Assembly: GCA_019359075.1 (NCBI GenBank)
Contig: JAHHIB010000030.1
Coordinates: 1 to 64,000 of the forward strand
Origin: Kalymmatonema hyalinum WJT4-NPBG1
Lineage (GTDB): Bacteria > Cyanobacteriota > Cyanobacteriia > Cyanobacteriales > Nostocaceae
Direction of reading: 5' to 3'
Length of the DNA stretch: 64,000 bases
Program-made: the position numbers and the translations under genes
Notes under the pieces: model-generated
What the model saw: the letters and a program-made list of their open reading frames with translations, nothing else
What the model was told of the DNA's origin: nothing
Databases searched by the model: none
In this document: piece by piece, positions 8,770 through 17,807 of the stretch
How positions within the stretch are numbered: position 1 is the first letter of the stretch
Layout of the letters: the number at the start of each line of letters is the position of its first letter

Positions 8770-8945
8770 AGTGAACAGTGAACAGTACCAGCCGCAGTGA
8801 CGCCCTGGGGCTGGTGGGGGATTTAAACCCACCACCAACGCTTATGCCTACGGCACGTCTCTTGACGAACGGTGCTCTTGGTGGGGGACTTAAACATGCA
8901 AAGGATGAAACTGATAACTGATAACTGATAACTGGTAACTGTTAA
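8770..8945. repeat. Intergenic repeats incl. heptameric STRR (CTGATAA family)
   Basis: Between the ATPase gene and the upstream HMA2 gene lie 'GTGAACAGTGAACAGT' (about 8772) and an ACTGATA tandem run (8909-8944). They flank an imperfect palindrome with CCCACCACC and GGTGGGGG arms (about 8820-8890). Heptameric STRRs are typical of heterocystous cyanobacteria. The repeats separate two members of the metal cluster, so the ATPase gene may have its own promoter. Confidence 0.6.
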
Positions 8946-9008
8946 AGGTACCCTATTTCCTGACACCCATACATCCTACTTTCAAGCGACGGCTTGCCTA
9001 TCTTCTGG

Positions 9009-9929
9009 CTAATTTATGGCAACAACACTATCCCCAGCAGCAGATTGAATCAGACTGGATAGATATGATATGGCTTGTTCCAAAAGGCTCAAAGAACGCT
9101 TTTGGGAATTGAGCATTGCTCCAGACTTGTAGGTAATCACAATTGAGGCTGCCGCATTATTAACGCGATCGCCAGTGACGACAGGATCTGCTTTGAGCAA
9201 TGCCTCCAATCGTTGGACGTATTTTGAGTCTTTAGCTATTCGAGGCACGCGAAAACGCACTCGCCCTGGAATTGCATGAGCAATGCTATACGTCACTGTT
9301 GCTGGTTGCTTTACTGTTTGATGAGTTTTGGCAAGATCATGATTGGATTGATCTTGTGGGGTGGGCATCTGGTCCCCCCCTTTTAATTCCAATCCTAGGG
9401 ATACTCCCGCCCTCTCTAATTTGGATTGCAAGGATACTCCCATCCCAACTGATCGGGGATCAGACGAGACGCCCGCACTCACAGTTTCGTAACCATTCTC
9501 TTTTTCTTGTACAACGCTCTTACGAGTGGCTCTTTGAGATACAGAGGATGAAATCACTGGCTTTTCGGTTGCTGGCATTGTCTGTTCTGGGTTGCTGGCA
9601 GATTCAATCAGATTAGCCAAATACAGACGAATCTCAGAATCTGACATAATACCAGATTTGTAAGTAATGACAATAGACCCTGCCATGTAATTGATTTGCT
9701 GAGTAATTATCCAAGGCTCACAAGCGAGCAAATTCTGCAAGCGCTGCACATATTCTCGATCTTCGGATATCCGAGGAATGCAAAATCCTACTCTGGTTGG
9801 AAGTGCATGGGTAATGCTGTAATAAACCCCAGAGTGTGGCTTTGCTATTGGAGAATGAGTCTCTTCCTCTACTATTTCCTGAGACTTCTTACTTGAATAC
9901 AGTGTTAATTGCGATGTTGAACCAGCCAT
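9009..9929 (-). CDS. Protein with two HMA2 domains
   Basis: The 306-residue product has two HMA2-like units. The first is at about residues 36-92 ('HALPTRVGFCIPR ... GSIVITYKSG') and the second at about 213-270 ('HAIPGRVRFRVPR ... ASIVITYKSG'). A polar linker joins them ('EKPVISSSVSQ' to 'QDQSNHDLAKT'). In the first unit the conserved PGRxRxR has become PTRVGFC, so that copy may have lost its function. No membrane helix is seen. It overlaps the upstream HMA2 gene by 41 bases, which suggests translational coupling. It is probably a metal-binding or scaffold partner of the ATPase encoded next; this is inferred from context. Confidence 0.7.
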   Translation of the reverse strand: MAGSTSQLTLYSSKKSQEIVEEETHSPIAKPHSGVYYSITHALPTRVGFCIPRISEDREYVQRLQNLLACEPWIITQQINYMAGSIVITYKSGIMSDSEIRLYLANLIESASNPEQTMPATEKPVISSSVSQRATRKSVVQEKENGYETVSAGVSSDPRSVGMGVSLQSKLERAGVSLGLELKGGDQMPTPQDQSNHDLAKTHQTVKQPATVTYSIAHAIPGRVRFRVPRIAKDSKYVQRLEALLKADPVVTGDRVNNAAASIVITYKSGAMLNSQKRSLSLLEQAISYLSSLIQSAAGDSVVAIN

Positions 9930-11139
9930 TTTTGTCCTCCAATGTTCCTGAGTCGGGAACTGAGTCTAACGGAAAGTCCGCCAGAAACTTGAGAGCTGTA
10001 GAAAGAGCCGGAGTCTTGAAATCAGACCATACACTGGCTGTTTCGATTGGCTGCTGTTCTGCTGTTGTTGATCCCGCTGGTTCTACAAGCTGATTTGGTG
10101 GAAGCGGTTGCTCTGTTGTGTTTACAGGTGTTGTGTTTACAGGTGTTGTTTGAGGGATTGTTTTGTCAGCCAACTCCATCAAACCAACCCAATACGACAC
10201 TGGTATCTCACCTGCTTTGTGGGCGATCGCAATTGATGCGGCATCGCAATTCACACGCACGCTTGTCACTTTAGAATCGGTTTTCAGTAACCTTTCAAGT
10301 CGCCGCGCATAAGCGCGATCCCCGGCAACTCGCGGCACATTAAACCTGATACGTCCTGGAATGGCATGAACAACGCTATAAGCAATTTTTCCAGGCTGTG
10401 CTGCTACCTCGTTAACCTTGTCAACAACATTTGTTGACTTTTCAGTTTTGATGGGAAATGTTTGCTGCACTTTTGATAATGAAGCTTGGTCAGTTTTATT
10501 GGGTTTTATTTCCGAAGCTTTTTGAGAATTTTTCTTGATTTCTGATGCTGCAAATTGAGGCTTAAGAGAGTTAATCACCCGACGAGTTACATTTGCCGTA
10601 ATCATGTAAACCGGAATCGATGGCAAACCGCTGATTCCCAGTCCCCCAGTGACTGCTAGCCCCGTAAACATCGGAATAAACGAAATGCCCTGCTCCTTCC
10701 AAAAATCAGCAGATTTCCATGGGGCAAAGAGGTCTTGTTTGCTTTCTGCCTGAGGCGAAGCTGGCAATTGGTGTATGTCAAATTGCTGGAGTCTCTCCAA
10801 CATCTGGGGCAAGGACAGTTTATTTTCATCAAAGTTAACGACTAAACTGCCCGTTTGATCATTAACAGAGACTTCCCTGACCCCATCTTGCTTTCTTAAA
10901 TTTTCAGAGATAGTTTCAAGTATCGAGTTATGACTACCGTCAGTAGCACGGATTCGGACGCGCCCTGTCGTTGCATGAACAATATGCAATCCACCTACGG
11001 GTGGTTGCACTGTTGATTCTGCAACTGATTTGCTGGTAGTTTCACTTGATTCATCGCTTTGTTGCTGATCTGAGACTAAATCGACAAGCTTTTGCTCCCG
11101 AGGACTTAATCTCTCGCGACTACTGAGAGTTTTGGTCAT
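9889..11139 (-). CDS. Protein with two HMA2 domains and a central hydrophobic segment
   Basis: The 416-residue product is the first gene of the leftward metal cluster. The first HMA2-like unit is at about residues 52-117 ('HATTGRVRIRATDG ... GSLVVNFDEN'). A hydrophobic region follows at about 150-180 ('GISFIPMFTGLAVTGGLGISG', 'IPVYMITANV'), then a charged Lys/Ser linker and a second HMA2 unit at about 258-310 ('HAIPGRIRFNVPRV ... ASIAIAHKAG'). The C-terminus is proline/threonine-rich, with a short tandem 'TTPVNTTPVNTT'. The second unit closely matches that of the next gene, so the two arose by duplication. No enzymatic motif is seen; a metal-delivery or structural role is inferred. Confidence 0.68.
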   Translation of the reverse strand: MTKTLSSRERLSPREQKLVDLVSDQQQSDESSETTSKSVAESTVQPPVGGLHIVHATTGRVRIRATDGSHNSILETISENLRKQDGVREVSVNDQTGSLVVNFDENKLSLPQMLERLQQFDIHQLPASPQAESKQDLFAPWKSADFWKEQGISFIPMFTGLAVTGGLGISGLPSIPVYMITANVTRRVINSLKPQFAASEIKKNSQKASEIKPNKTDQASLSKVQQTFPIKTEKSTNVVDKVNEVAAQPGKIAYSVVHAIPGRIRFNVPRVAGDRAYARRLERLLKTDSKVTSVRVNCDAASIAIAHKAGEIPVSYWVGLMELADKTIPQTTPVNTTPVNTTEQPLPPNQLVEPAGSTTAEQQPIETASVWSDFKTPALSTALKFLADFPLDSVPDSGTLEDKNGWFNIAINTVFK

Positions 11140-11233
11140 TTACCCGATAACTGCGTCAAGCCAGATGGTTAACAATAGGTTAAATGTAACTTAAAATTCC
11201 AAAGATATTATCAGTCTTTAGAATTATTAATAC

Positions 11234-11767
11234 TTAAGTGTTGTTAATCACTCTTTTCTGATATTCTTGCTCTGTGACCATGTCCAGAGTACTTTCTAGC
11301 TTATCTAAAAAGACGATACCGTCGAGATGGTCATACTCGTGTTGAAAGATACGAGCTACAAAATCAGTAAATTCTTGCTTTTGTAGTTTACCATTTCGGT
11401 CTGTATATTCTACTTCAATTGCTTGGAATCTGGGAACTAATCCTCTAATCCCAGGAATAGACAAACAACCTTCCCAACCTTTAACTATCTCCGTTGAAGA
11501 AGCAATGATTTTGGGATTAATCATTGCAGTGGGTTCCATTTCCGGAGCGTTGGGATACCTGGGATTCGGGCGAGAGGCAACGATAAATAAACGATAGGAT
11601 TGGGCAACTTGAGGTGCAGCAATACCAACACCGTTAGCCTGAGCAACTGTCGCCATTAAGTCGTCAATCAGTTTTTGAATACGTTCATCACTGACATTTT
11701 CTACCAGTGTAGCTTTTTGGCGCAGTATCGGATCGCCTAACTGGATTATTGGTAGCAATTCACCCAT
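11234..11767 (-). CDS. def: Peptide deformylase
   Basis: The 177-residue product removes the formyl group from the N-terminal methionine of new proteins. All three family motifs are present: 'GVGIAAPQV' (about residues 47-55), 'EGCLSIPG' with the metal-ligand Cys (about 98-105) and 'QHEYDHLDG' with two metal-ligand His and the catalytic Glu (about 141-149). Length is normal. It is a stand-alone leftward gene. A MITE has inserted immediately upstream of the start codon (11784-12000), so its native promoter has been pushed away or replaced. Confidence 0.95.
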   Translation of the reverse strand: MGELLPIIQLGDPILRQKATLVENVSDERIQKLIDDLMATVAQANGVGIAAPQVAQSYRLFIVASRPNPRYPNAPEMEPTAMINPKIIASSTEIVKGWEGCLSIPGIRGLVPRFQAIEVEYTDRNGKLQKQEFTDFVARIFQHEYDHLDGIVFLDKLESTLDMVTEQEYQKRVINNT

Positions 11768-11783
11768 AAAAATAAAAACTCCT

Positions 11784-12000
11784 AGGACTTACGCATTGTC
11801 AAAAAATTGATTATGTGAATTGAGTCAAATCTTCGGTTTGAACTCTATTTAAGACGCATTATTTCGGCTCAATGAGAATTGTCATTTTCAACATACAAAT
11901 GAAATGTGAGAATCTGGTGAGTATTTTGTAAATTATTTAAAACAAAAACTTCATTAAGTTTGTAGTTTAGTTAATGCACATTTTTCAGTGCGTAAGTCCT
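11784..12000. mobile_element. MITE, 217 bp, with inverted ends and 7-bp target duplication
   Basis: The element starts AGGACTTACGCATTG and ends CAGTGCGTAAGTCCT, so the outer 12 bases are a perfect inverted repeat with further matches inside. It is flanked on both sides by the same 7 bases, AACTCCT (11777-11783 and 12001-12007), a clear target-site duplication. There is no open reading frame of note inside. The same end sequence, GCGTAAGTCCT, occurs alone near 61884. It sits about 16 bases upstream of the def start codon. The parent transposase is not in the window. Confidence 0.82.
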
Positions 12001-12061
12001 AACTCCTATAGATAAAATTTATGAAATACTTATGAAATATAAAAGATGAATCAGGAAGATT

Positions 12062-12098
12062 TTTAATTCATAATTCATACTTCATAATTTATAATTTA
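12062..12098. repeat. Short tandem repeat of the AATTCATA type
   Basis: A run of AATTCATA-like units overlaps the stop codon end of the HtrA gene. A similar run lies at 16518-16560. These are common intergenic STRR-like sequences of filamentous cyanobacteria. Confidence 0.5.
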
Positions 12099-13322
12099 GC
12101 TTCCACGCTTAACAGGTAAAGGTGCAGGTTTAACTGCTATTTGTGTTGTTTGTCCATTGCGTAATACTTGTAATTTTACAGGAAAACCAATTTTACTATT
12201 TTCGACTATTTTTTGTACTTCTTCTATTTTAGAGACTGACTGGTTTTCAATGCTTTGAATCACATCACCTTGTTTGAGCCCAGCGGAGGCTGCTGGAGAA
12301 CGCGGCACAACATCAACTAACAAAACTCCCTTATCTGTTGCCAAATTAATCCCTAATCTAGACTTAACTTTTTCCTTAACTTCTGAATTCAAAGTTACCA
12401 TTTGAATACCTAAATAAGGATGTTCAACTCTACCTTTTGCTATTAATTCCTGAGCAATCTTCTGTGCCGTACTAATAGGAATAGCAAATCCCAAGCCTTG
12501 AGCGCCGCGAATGATTGCAGTATTCATAGCGATGACATCTCCACGAGCATTCAGCAGTGGTCCCCCAGAGTTACCAGGATTAATAGCAGCATCGGTTTGA
12601 ATGAAATCAACACGCTTGTCAGTAGCACCGATGTCACTGCTAGAACGACCTATAGCGCTGATAATGCCAGATGTAACAGTATAATCCAAACCAAGAGGAT
12701 TACCAATAGCAATCACCGCTTCTCCTGGTTGCAAAACTTCAGAGTTACCCAAAGAAACAGTTGGCAAGTTATTTGCTTCTATTTTAATCACAGCAACATC
12801 CGTAACCGGGTCTTCACCCATGACACGTCCGTCAAAAGAGCGACCATCTTTGAGTTTCACCTTGACAATCTCAGCACCGTTCACCACATGGGAATTCGTC
12901 AAAATTTGACCGCCGGAGTTAATAATGAACCCAGAACCGCTACCTTGTTCTACTCTTTCTCTAGGTTGCGAGCCAAAAAACCGCTGGAAAAATGGATCGT
13001 CAAAATCTTCGGGTACCCGAGAAACTACTGTCCTAGAAGCATCAATGCGAACAACTGCAGGTCCGACTTTTTGGACAACTCCAACAACGAAGTTAGGATT
13101 ATTAGACGATGGGACGATGGACACATTTGTGGAGGTGGTATCAATTGTCCTTTTGACGGGTGTTTGAAGCTGAGCATCTGATTTTCCCGCATCCAGGGTA
13201 CCAGCAGGTATAGAACAACCCCCAATAGACATCACTGCTACACTACTTAGGAGTATGACCAGATGGGGCAAACGCCCTGCAACAATATCTTTAGGCTGAA
13301 AATCATGGTCTTTTGTCTTCAT
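12096..13322 (-). CDS. HtrA/DegP-family serine protease with one PDZ domain, lipoprotein-like
   Basis: The 408-residue product is a trypsin-like protease of the HhoA/HhoB/HtrA type. Its N-terminus carries a hydrophobic stretch ending in 'MSIGGCSIP', a good lipobox, so it is probably membrane-tethered on the outer face. The catalytic triad is seen as His in 'LTNSHVVNG', Asp in 'VTDVAVIKI' and Ser in '[11 protein letters not shown]'. A single PDZ domain occupies about residues 300-395 ('[10 protein letters not shown]', '[14 protein letters not shown]'). It is divergently oriented to dnaA. Cyanobacteria usually have three such proteases, and I cannot say which this is. Confidence 0.9.
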   Translation of the reverse strand: MKTKDHDFQPKDIVAGRLPHLVILLSSVAVMSIGGCSIPAGTLDAGKSDAQLQTPVKRTIDTTSTNVSIVPSSNNPNFVVGVVQKVGPAVVRIDASRTVVSRVPEDFDDPFFQRFFGSQPRERVEQGSGSGFIINSGGQILTNSHVVNGAEIVKVKLKDGRSFDGRVMGEDPVTDVAVIKIEANNLPTVSLGNSEVLQPGEAVIAIGNPLGLDYTVTSGIISAIGRSSSDIGATDKRVDFIQTDAAINPGNSGGPLLNARGDVIAMNTAIIRGAQGLGFAIPISTAQKIAQELIAKGRVEHPYLGIQMVTLNSEVKEKVKSRLGINLATDKGVLLVDVVPRSPAASAGLKQGDVIQSIENQSVSKIEEVQKIVENSKIGFPVKLQVLRNGQTTQIAVKPAPLPVKRGS

Positions 13323-13496
13323 TTGTCTTTGCTTCTCCGTATGAATCAGTCGGTGTTAGAATCTTGGCTACCGGGGGAAGTCCAAGAATGATGACAACTC
13401 AAAAGCTTGTTCCAGGTTTAGAGGATGGTTTGCTCTTATTGGCGCTTGCCCATCTCTTCAATTATTGTGACGATTGCCGAGCATTGGTGGTAAATC

Positions 13497-14873
13497 ATGG
13501 AAATGCCCATAGAAAATCTGTGGAGTCAGGTACTAGAGCGCTTACAATTAGAGCTATCCCGTCCCACCTTTGAAACTTGGATTAAAACTGCGAATGCAGA
13601 GCAATTTGAAAATAATTGCTTGGTGATTTGCACTCCCAACCCGTTTGCTCGTAATTGGTTACAGAAATATTACATAAAAACGATCGCTAATGTCGTACAA
13701 GATATTCTTGGTTATCCGGTAGAGATTTATATAACTGTTACCAATGATGAATCTCCTGTCAGTGAACAAGAAGTTTCTTGGGGATTCCCGGATCAAACCA
13801 GTATTCCAGAAACACTTCCTCAAAACCGACTAAAAACTCCAGAATTAAACCCCAAGTATGTTTTCTCCCGATTCGTAGTCGGTGCTAACAATCGTATGGC
13901 TCACGCTGCTTCGTTAGCAGTTGCTGAGTATCCTGGTAGAGAGTTTAACCCCTTATTTTTGTGTGGTGGCGTTGGTTTGGGAAAAACTCACCTCATGCAG
14001 GCGATCGGTCACTATCGATTGGAAATTTGTCCCGATTCAAGAATCTTTTACGTCTCTACTGAGCAATTTACGAATGATTTAATTACCGCTATCCGTAAGG
14101 ACAGTATGCAAAGTTTCCGCGAGCATTACCGCGCTGCTGATGTCCTTTTAGTGGATGATATTCAATTTATCGAGGGTAAGGAATATACCCAAGAAGAATT
14201 TTTCCATACTTTTAATACTTTACATGAAGCAGGCAAGCAAGTCGTCTTAGCTTCTGACCGCCCTCCCAACCAAATTCCTCAGTTGCAAGAGCGTCTGTGT
14301 TCTCGATTTTCTATGGGGTTAATTGCTGATATTCAAGCGCCCGATTTAGAAACGAGAATGGCGATTTTACAAAAAAAAGCTGAGTATGAAAATATTCGTC
14401 TCCCCAGGGATGTCGTTGAGTATATTGCTTCTCACTACACTTCTAATATTCGAGAGTTGGAAGGAGCATTGATTCGAGCGCTAGCGTATATTTCTATTTG
14501 GGGTCTACCCATGACGGTGGAAAATCTTGCACCCATTTTAGAACCTCCAACACACAAGGGAGAAGCCACACCAGAAGGAATTTTAACAGTGATAGCTGAA
14601 GCTTTTGATGTACCAATAGAAGACCTCAAAGGGAATTCACGGCGACGAGAGATTAGCTGGGCACGTCAAATCGCAATGTATCTCATGCGGAAACACACGG
14701 ATCTGAGTTTGCCTAGAATAGGAGAAGAATTTGGTGGGAAAGACCATACAACGGTGATGTACAGCTGTGAAAAAATTACTCAACTGCGAGAAACAGATCA
14801 AAATTTGGCACAAACGCTGCGCCAATTGAGCGATCGCATTAACATGGCTAGCCGTCCCAAAAAATCATATTGA
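13497..14873 (+). CDS. dnaA: Chromosomal replication initiator DnaA
   Basis: The 458-residue product has all four DnaA domains: an N-terminal DnaB-contacting domain ('[10 protein letters not shown]', residues about 5-80), a short linker, and an AAA+ domain with Walker A '[15 protein letters not shown]' and Walker B 'LLVDDIQF'. The C-terminal DNA-binding domain holds the '[14 protein letters not shown]' signature. A second ATG two codons later (13503) is an alternative start. It lies just upstream of a dense cluster of DnaA boxes and dnaN, the classic dnaA-oriC-dnaN order. It overlaps nothing and diverges from the HtrA gene. Confidence 0.97.
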   Translation: MEMPIENLWSQVLERLQLELSRPTFETWIKTANAEQFENNCLVICTPNPFARNWLQKYYIKTIANVVQDILGYPVEIYITVTNDESPVSEQEVSWGFPDQTSIPETLPQNRLKTPELNPKYVFSRFVVGANNRMAHAASLAVAEYPGREFNPLFLCGGVGLGKTHLMQAIGHYRLEICPDSRIFYVSTEQFTNDLITAIRKDSMQSFREHYRAADVLLVDDIQFIEGKEYTQEEFFHTFNTLHEAGKQVVLASDRPPNQIPQLQERLCSRFSMGLIADIQAPDLETRMAILQKKAEYENIRLPRDVVEYIASHYTSNIRELEGALIRALAYISIWGLPMTVENLAPILEPPTHKGEATPEGILTVIAEAFDVPIEDLKGNSRRREISWARQIAMYLMRKHTDLSLPRIGEEFGGKDHTTVMYSCEKITQLRETDQNLAQTLRQLSDRINMASRPKKSY

Positions 14874-14924
14874 TCTTAAAAAGCGGTGTCAGGTTGTAGG
14901 GGAATAAAGAAACAAAATATTGAG

Positions 14925-15190
14925 TTTTCCACAAGCAACAGATAATCTCAATTGTTAAGTCAACTATAAAAAATCTTTAAGATAAGATTACATCGGTGAA
15001 AATTTTTGATTTTTTGTGGAAAACTCCCGACAAATCTGTGGAAAACTTAAGAGATCCAGTGGAAAAGTTTATTTAAGTATAAATACTCTGTGGAAAAACC
15101 TCTGGACTTTTCCACAAGTTTTCCACAGTTGACGACTTGCGAAAGAATCTTTCAAATAGACCTGCATCTAAGTTTTCCACAATTTCCACA
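14925..15190. other. Candidate replication origin: DnaA-box cluster between dnaA and dnaN
   Basis: Seven perfect TTTTCCACA boxes occur on either strand, at 14925, 15015, 15037, 15089, 15108, 15119 and 15173. Two one-mismatch copies lie at 15058 (AGTGGAAAA) and 15182 (ATTTCCACA). The boxes at 15108 and 15119 are 11 bases apart. An AT-rich stretch (about 14950-15015) lies next to the cluster and could be the unwinding element. The same region must also contain the dnaN promoter. The boxes are seen directly; origin activity is inferred. Confidence 0.8.
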
Positions 15191-15263
15191 GGTGTAACTA
15201 ATCAACTACCCAACACCCATCTGAGTGGTGCTAACATATCCAACACAGAAGCCGAATTTGACC

Positions 15264-16427
15264 ATGAAATTAGTTTGCACCCAAAGCGACCTTAGTACTA
15301 ATCTCTCACTCACAAGCCGTGCTGTACCTTCACGCCCAACGCATCCGGTACTTGCGAACGTGCTGCTACAAGCGGATGCTGAAAATAACCAGGTCAGCCT
15401 AACAGCTTTTGACCTCAGCTTGGGTATCCGCACCAGTTTTAGCGCTGAGGTGTTGCACTCTGGAACAATTGCGATTCCCGCTAAACTGCTCAATGACATC
15501 ACCGCTCGTCTTCCAGAGGGTGAAATCACTCTAGAAGACGAATCAGCTACAGGTGACACCTTAGGCGGGGAAGGCTCAATTGTTACACTGACACCCAAGA
15601 GTGGGCGTTATCAAGTACGAGCAATGGGAGCAGAAGAGTTTCCAGAACTCCCTGTGATCGAAAATGCTCAAGCGCTACACATTCCTGCTGGTGCATTAAT
15701 TGAGGGCTTGCGAGGTTCTCTGTTTGCAACCAGTGCAGATGAAACCAAACAGGTTCTCACCGGAGTGCATTTAACAGTTCAACAAGACACACTTGAGTTT
15801 GCAGCAACCGACGGACATCGCCTAGCAGTGGTACAAACGACTAACGAAAGTCCAGATACAAACACTGAAACTCAGTTAGAAGTGACAGTACCAGCCAGAG
15901 CTTTAAGGGAACTTGCACGGATGCTCGCTCATAATAACTCACCCAATGAACCCATCGCTTTGTATTTTGACCAAGGTCAAGTTGTTTTTGAGTGGCAAAA
16001 TCAACGTCTGACAAGCCGCACTCTTGAAGGACAGTATCCTGCTTACTATCAACTTATCCCTCGACAATTTCAACGGGAATTGATTTTAGATAGAAAACAA
16101 TTTTTGAGCGCTCTAGAGCGGATTAGTGTGTTTGCAGATCAAAAAAATAATGTCGTTAAGGTTAGCGTAGACAGCGGAGGGCAGGAAATTACTATATCCT
16201 GTGAAGCTCAAGATGTTGGTAATGGAAGAGAGTTAATGCCAGCACAGATATTGGGAGAAGATATAGACATTGCCTTCAATATTAAGTATTTGATGGAAGG
16301 CTTAAAAGAGTTACCCTCTACTGAAATTAAAATGCAGCTAAATGGAAACTTGACTCCAGTGATTTTCACGCCACTCGGTGGTTTGAAGATGACTTATTTA
16401 GCGATGCCTGTTCAACTGAGAAATTAG
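15264..16427 (+). CDS. dnaN: DNA polymerase III sliding clamp (beta subunit)
   Basis: The 387-residue product forms the ring-shaped processivity clamp. It begins MKLVCTQSDL and shows 'RPTHPVLANVLL' in domain I, 'FATSADETKQVLTGVH' and 'ATDGHRLAVV' in domain II, and the conserved clamp ending 'TPLGGLKMTYLAMPVQLRN'. The frame is open from a GTG at 15225, but the ATG at 15264 gives the usual N-terminus. Transcription must begin within or after the DnaA-box cluster. Length is normal for a cyanobacterial clamp. Confidence 0.97.
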   Translation: MKLVCTQSDLSTNLSLTSRAVPSRPTHPVLANVLLQADAENNQVSLTAFDLSLGIRTSFSAEVLHSGTIAIPAKLLNDITARLPEGEITLEDESATGDTLGGEGSIVTLTPKSGRYQVRAMGAEEFPELPVIENAQALHIPAGALIEGLRGSLFATSADETKQVLTGVHLTVQQDTLEFAATDGHRLAVVQTTNESPDTNTETQLEVTVPARALRELARMLAHNNSPNEPIALYFDQGQVVFEWQNQRLTSRTLEGQYPAYYQLIPRQFQRELILDRKQFLSALERISVFADQKNNVVKVSVDSGGQEITISCEAQDVGNGRELMPAQILGEDIDIAFNIKYLMEGLKELPSTEIKMQLNGNLTPVIFTPLGGLKMTYLAMPVQLRN

Positions 16428-16445
16428 AAGTGATAATTCTATGGG

Positions 16446-16475
16446 TGTAATGAAAGTGCATGCACTTTCATTACA
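16446..16475. repeat. Perfect 30-bp palindrome after dnaN
   Basis: TGTAATGAAAGTGCA is followed immediately by its exact reverse complement, centred between 16460 and 16461. It lies 19 bases after the dnaN stop, between convergent genes. There is no T-run, so it may be a bidirectional hairpin terminator, or a symmetric protein-binding site such as a partition or regulator operator. Confidence 0.6.
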
Positions 16476-16517
16476 TAGGTTATGAGGCGTAAAGCGGTTC
16501 ATCTCAAATAAAAATAT

Positions 16518-16560
16518 AAATTATGAATTATGAAGTTTTTCTCATTCATAATTCATAATT
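16518..16560. repeat. Short repeat AATTATGAATTATGA / TTCATAATTCATAATT
   Basis: An AT-rich inverted arrangement of AATTATGA units lies between dnaN and the ArsA-like gene. It is related to the run at 12062-12098. Confidence 0.45.
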
Positions 16561-16585
16561 CCAACCTTGACACTCTAACTCATTT

Positions 16586-17764
16586 TCAGACTGCAGCAAA
16601 ACGAATTTTGAGATAGTCTTCTTCCATTTTTGCTCCTGTAGGTTGCAGCGCTGCCAAAGCTTGTGGTAATACTAAATTTCGGCGGTGATTACCAATTGTG
16701 ATGCTTAACTCATCTCCTGTTTTACTTAATTGAACCTGGTTTTTAGGAATGCCAGGTAAGTATAATTCCAAGCTGTATTGATTGTTCTCTTGCACAACTC
16801 TAATTGTGTTTTCTTTGTAATAAACCTGAGTTGGGTCTTCATCCTTATACAGCGTGTCCTTAAGACGTTCTAAGGCATCCAAACCACACATTTCCTCAGA
16901 GAAAAGCGGGACTTCCTTAACAGGTAGAGGATGAAAGTTTTCATGAATTTCGTGGCGATACTGCTGTTGACTCTCTTTCCAACGCTGGAAAAAAGGGTCT
17001 TGCACAGCTTCGGGAATAATGCGATTTGCGACGACTAAATCCGTGGCAACGTTATACAAACTTAGATATGCATGGGCGCGAAGAGACTCTTTAATCACCA
17101 TCTTTTCGGGGTTGGTGACGAGGCGCACAGAGGTTTGACTGTTATCTGTTAATACTTTTTCCAGAGCTTCAATTTGTTGATAAAACTCGTAAGGTGCGTC
17201 CATCACCTCTTTGTCTGGTAAAGAGAAACCAGCAATTGGTTTAAAAAAAGGTTCAACTAAAGGTCTAAGTGCAACAGAAATATTTTGAAAAGGTTTGTAA
17301 AAACGGCGCATATACCAGCCACTAACTTCTGGTAAACTCAACAGACGCAGGGCTGTGCCGGTAGGAGCTGAGTCAATAATCAAAACGTCATACTCCCCTT
17401 CATCGTAATGGCGTTTCATTCTTACCAAGCCAAAAATCTCATCCATGCCTGGTAAAATAGCCAATTCTTCCGCCTGCACTCCGTCTAAACCGCGTGCTTG
17501 TAAAACTTGGGTGATGTAGCGCTTTACAGAACCCCAGTTTGCCTCCAGTTCTAGTAGTGCATCCAGTTCCGCACCCCACAAATTGGGGCGAATTTGTTTC
17601 GGTGCGTGTCCCAGCTCTAGGTCAAAACTGTCTGCTAGAGAGTGAGCTGGATCTGTACTCAAAACAAGTGTACGATAACCCAGTTCTGCACAACGGAGTC
17701 CAGTGGCGGCGGCTACGGAGGTTTTTCCCACACCGCCTTTGCCTGTCATTAAAATTACACGCAT
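16586..17764 (-). CDS. ArsA/Get3-family ATPase with C-terminal Hsp20-like domain
   Basis: The 392-residue product has the deviant Walker A '[15 protein letters not shown]' (residues 8-22), the '[13 protein letters not shown]' switch and '[14 protein letters not shown]', hallmarks of the ArsA/Get3 (TRC40) anion-transporting ATPase family. Residues about 320-392 ('[14 protein letters not shown] ... EEDYLKIRF') resemble the small alpha-crystallin-like domain attached to many cyanobacterial and plant members. There is no second ATPase half and no arsB/arsR neighbour, so arsenite export is unlikely; tail-anchored-protein handling or a regulatory role is more plausible. It is soluble and stands alone, convergent with dnaN. 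Confidence 0.85.
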   Translation of the reverse strand: MRVILMTGKGGVGKTSVAAATGLRCAELGYRTLVLSTDPAHSLADSFDLELGHAPKQIRPNLWGAELDALLELEANWGSVKRYITQVLQARGLDGVQAEELAILPGMDEIFGLVRMKRHYDEGEYDVLIIDSAPTGTALRLLSLPEVSGWYMRRFYKPFQNISVALRPLVEPFFKPIAGFSLPDKEVMDAPYEFYQQIEALEKVLTDNSQTSVRLVTNPEKMVIKESLRAHAYLSLYNVATDLVVANRIIPEAVQDPFFQRWKESQQQYRHEIHENFHPLPVKEVPLFSEEMCGLDALERLKDTLYKDEDPTQVYYKENTIRVVQENNQYSLELYLPGIPKNQVQLSKTGDELSITIGNHRRNLVLPQALAALQPTGAKMEEDYLKIRFAAV

Positions 17765-17807
17765 CGATGGTTTTGTCCTAGCTGAGAATTTTTTACACTT
17801 ATTTACA

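Noticed and set aside
8656-8838. 61-codon N-terminal extension of the P-type ATPase
   Set aside because: It is encoded by repeat-rich intergenic DNA, and the ATG at 8655 has a better ribosome site and begins just before the HMA2 domain.
12498-13181. 227-codon rightward frame opposite the HtrA gene
   Set aside because: Antisense to a well-supported protease gene; Arg/Asn/Ser-rich composition typical of a shadow frame.
16586-17764. Arsenite efflux ATPase (ArsA) as a specific function
   Set aside because: Only one ATPase half, an Hsp20-like tail and no arsB, arsR or arsC nearby; the general ArsA/Get3 family label is safer.
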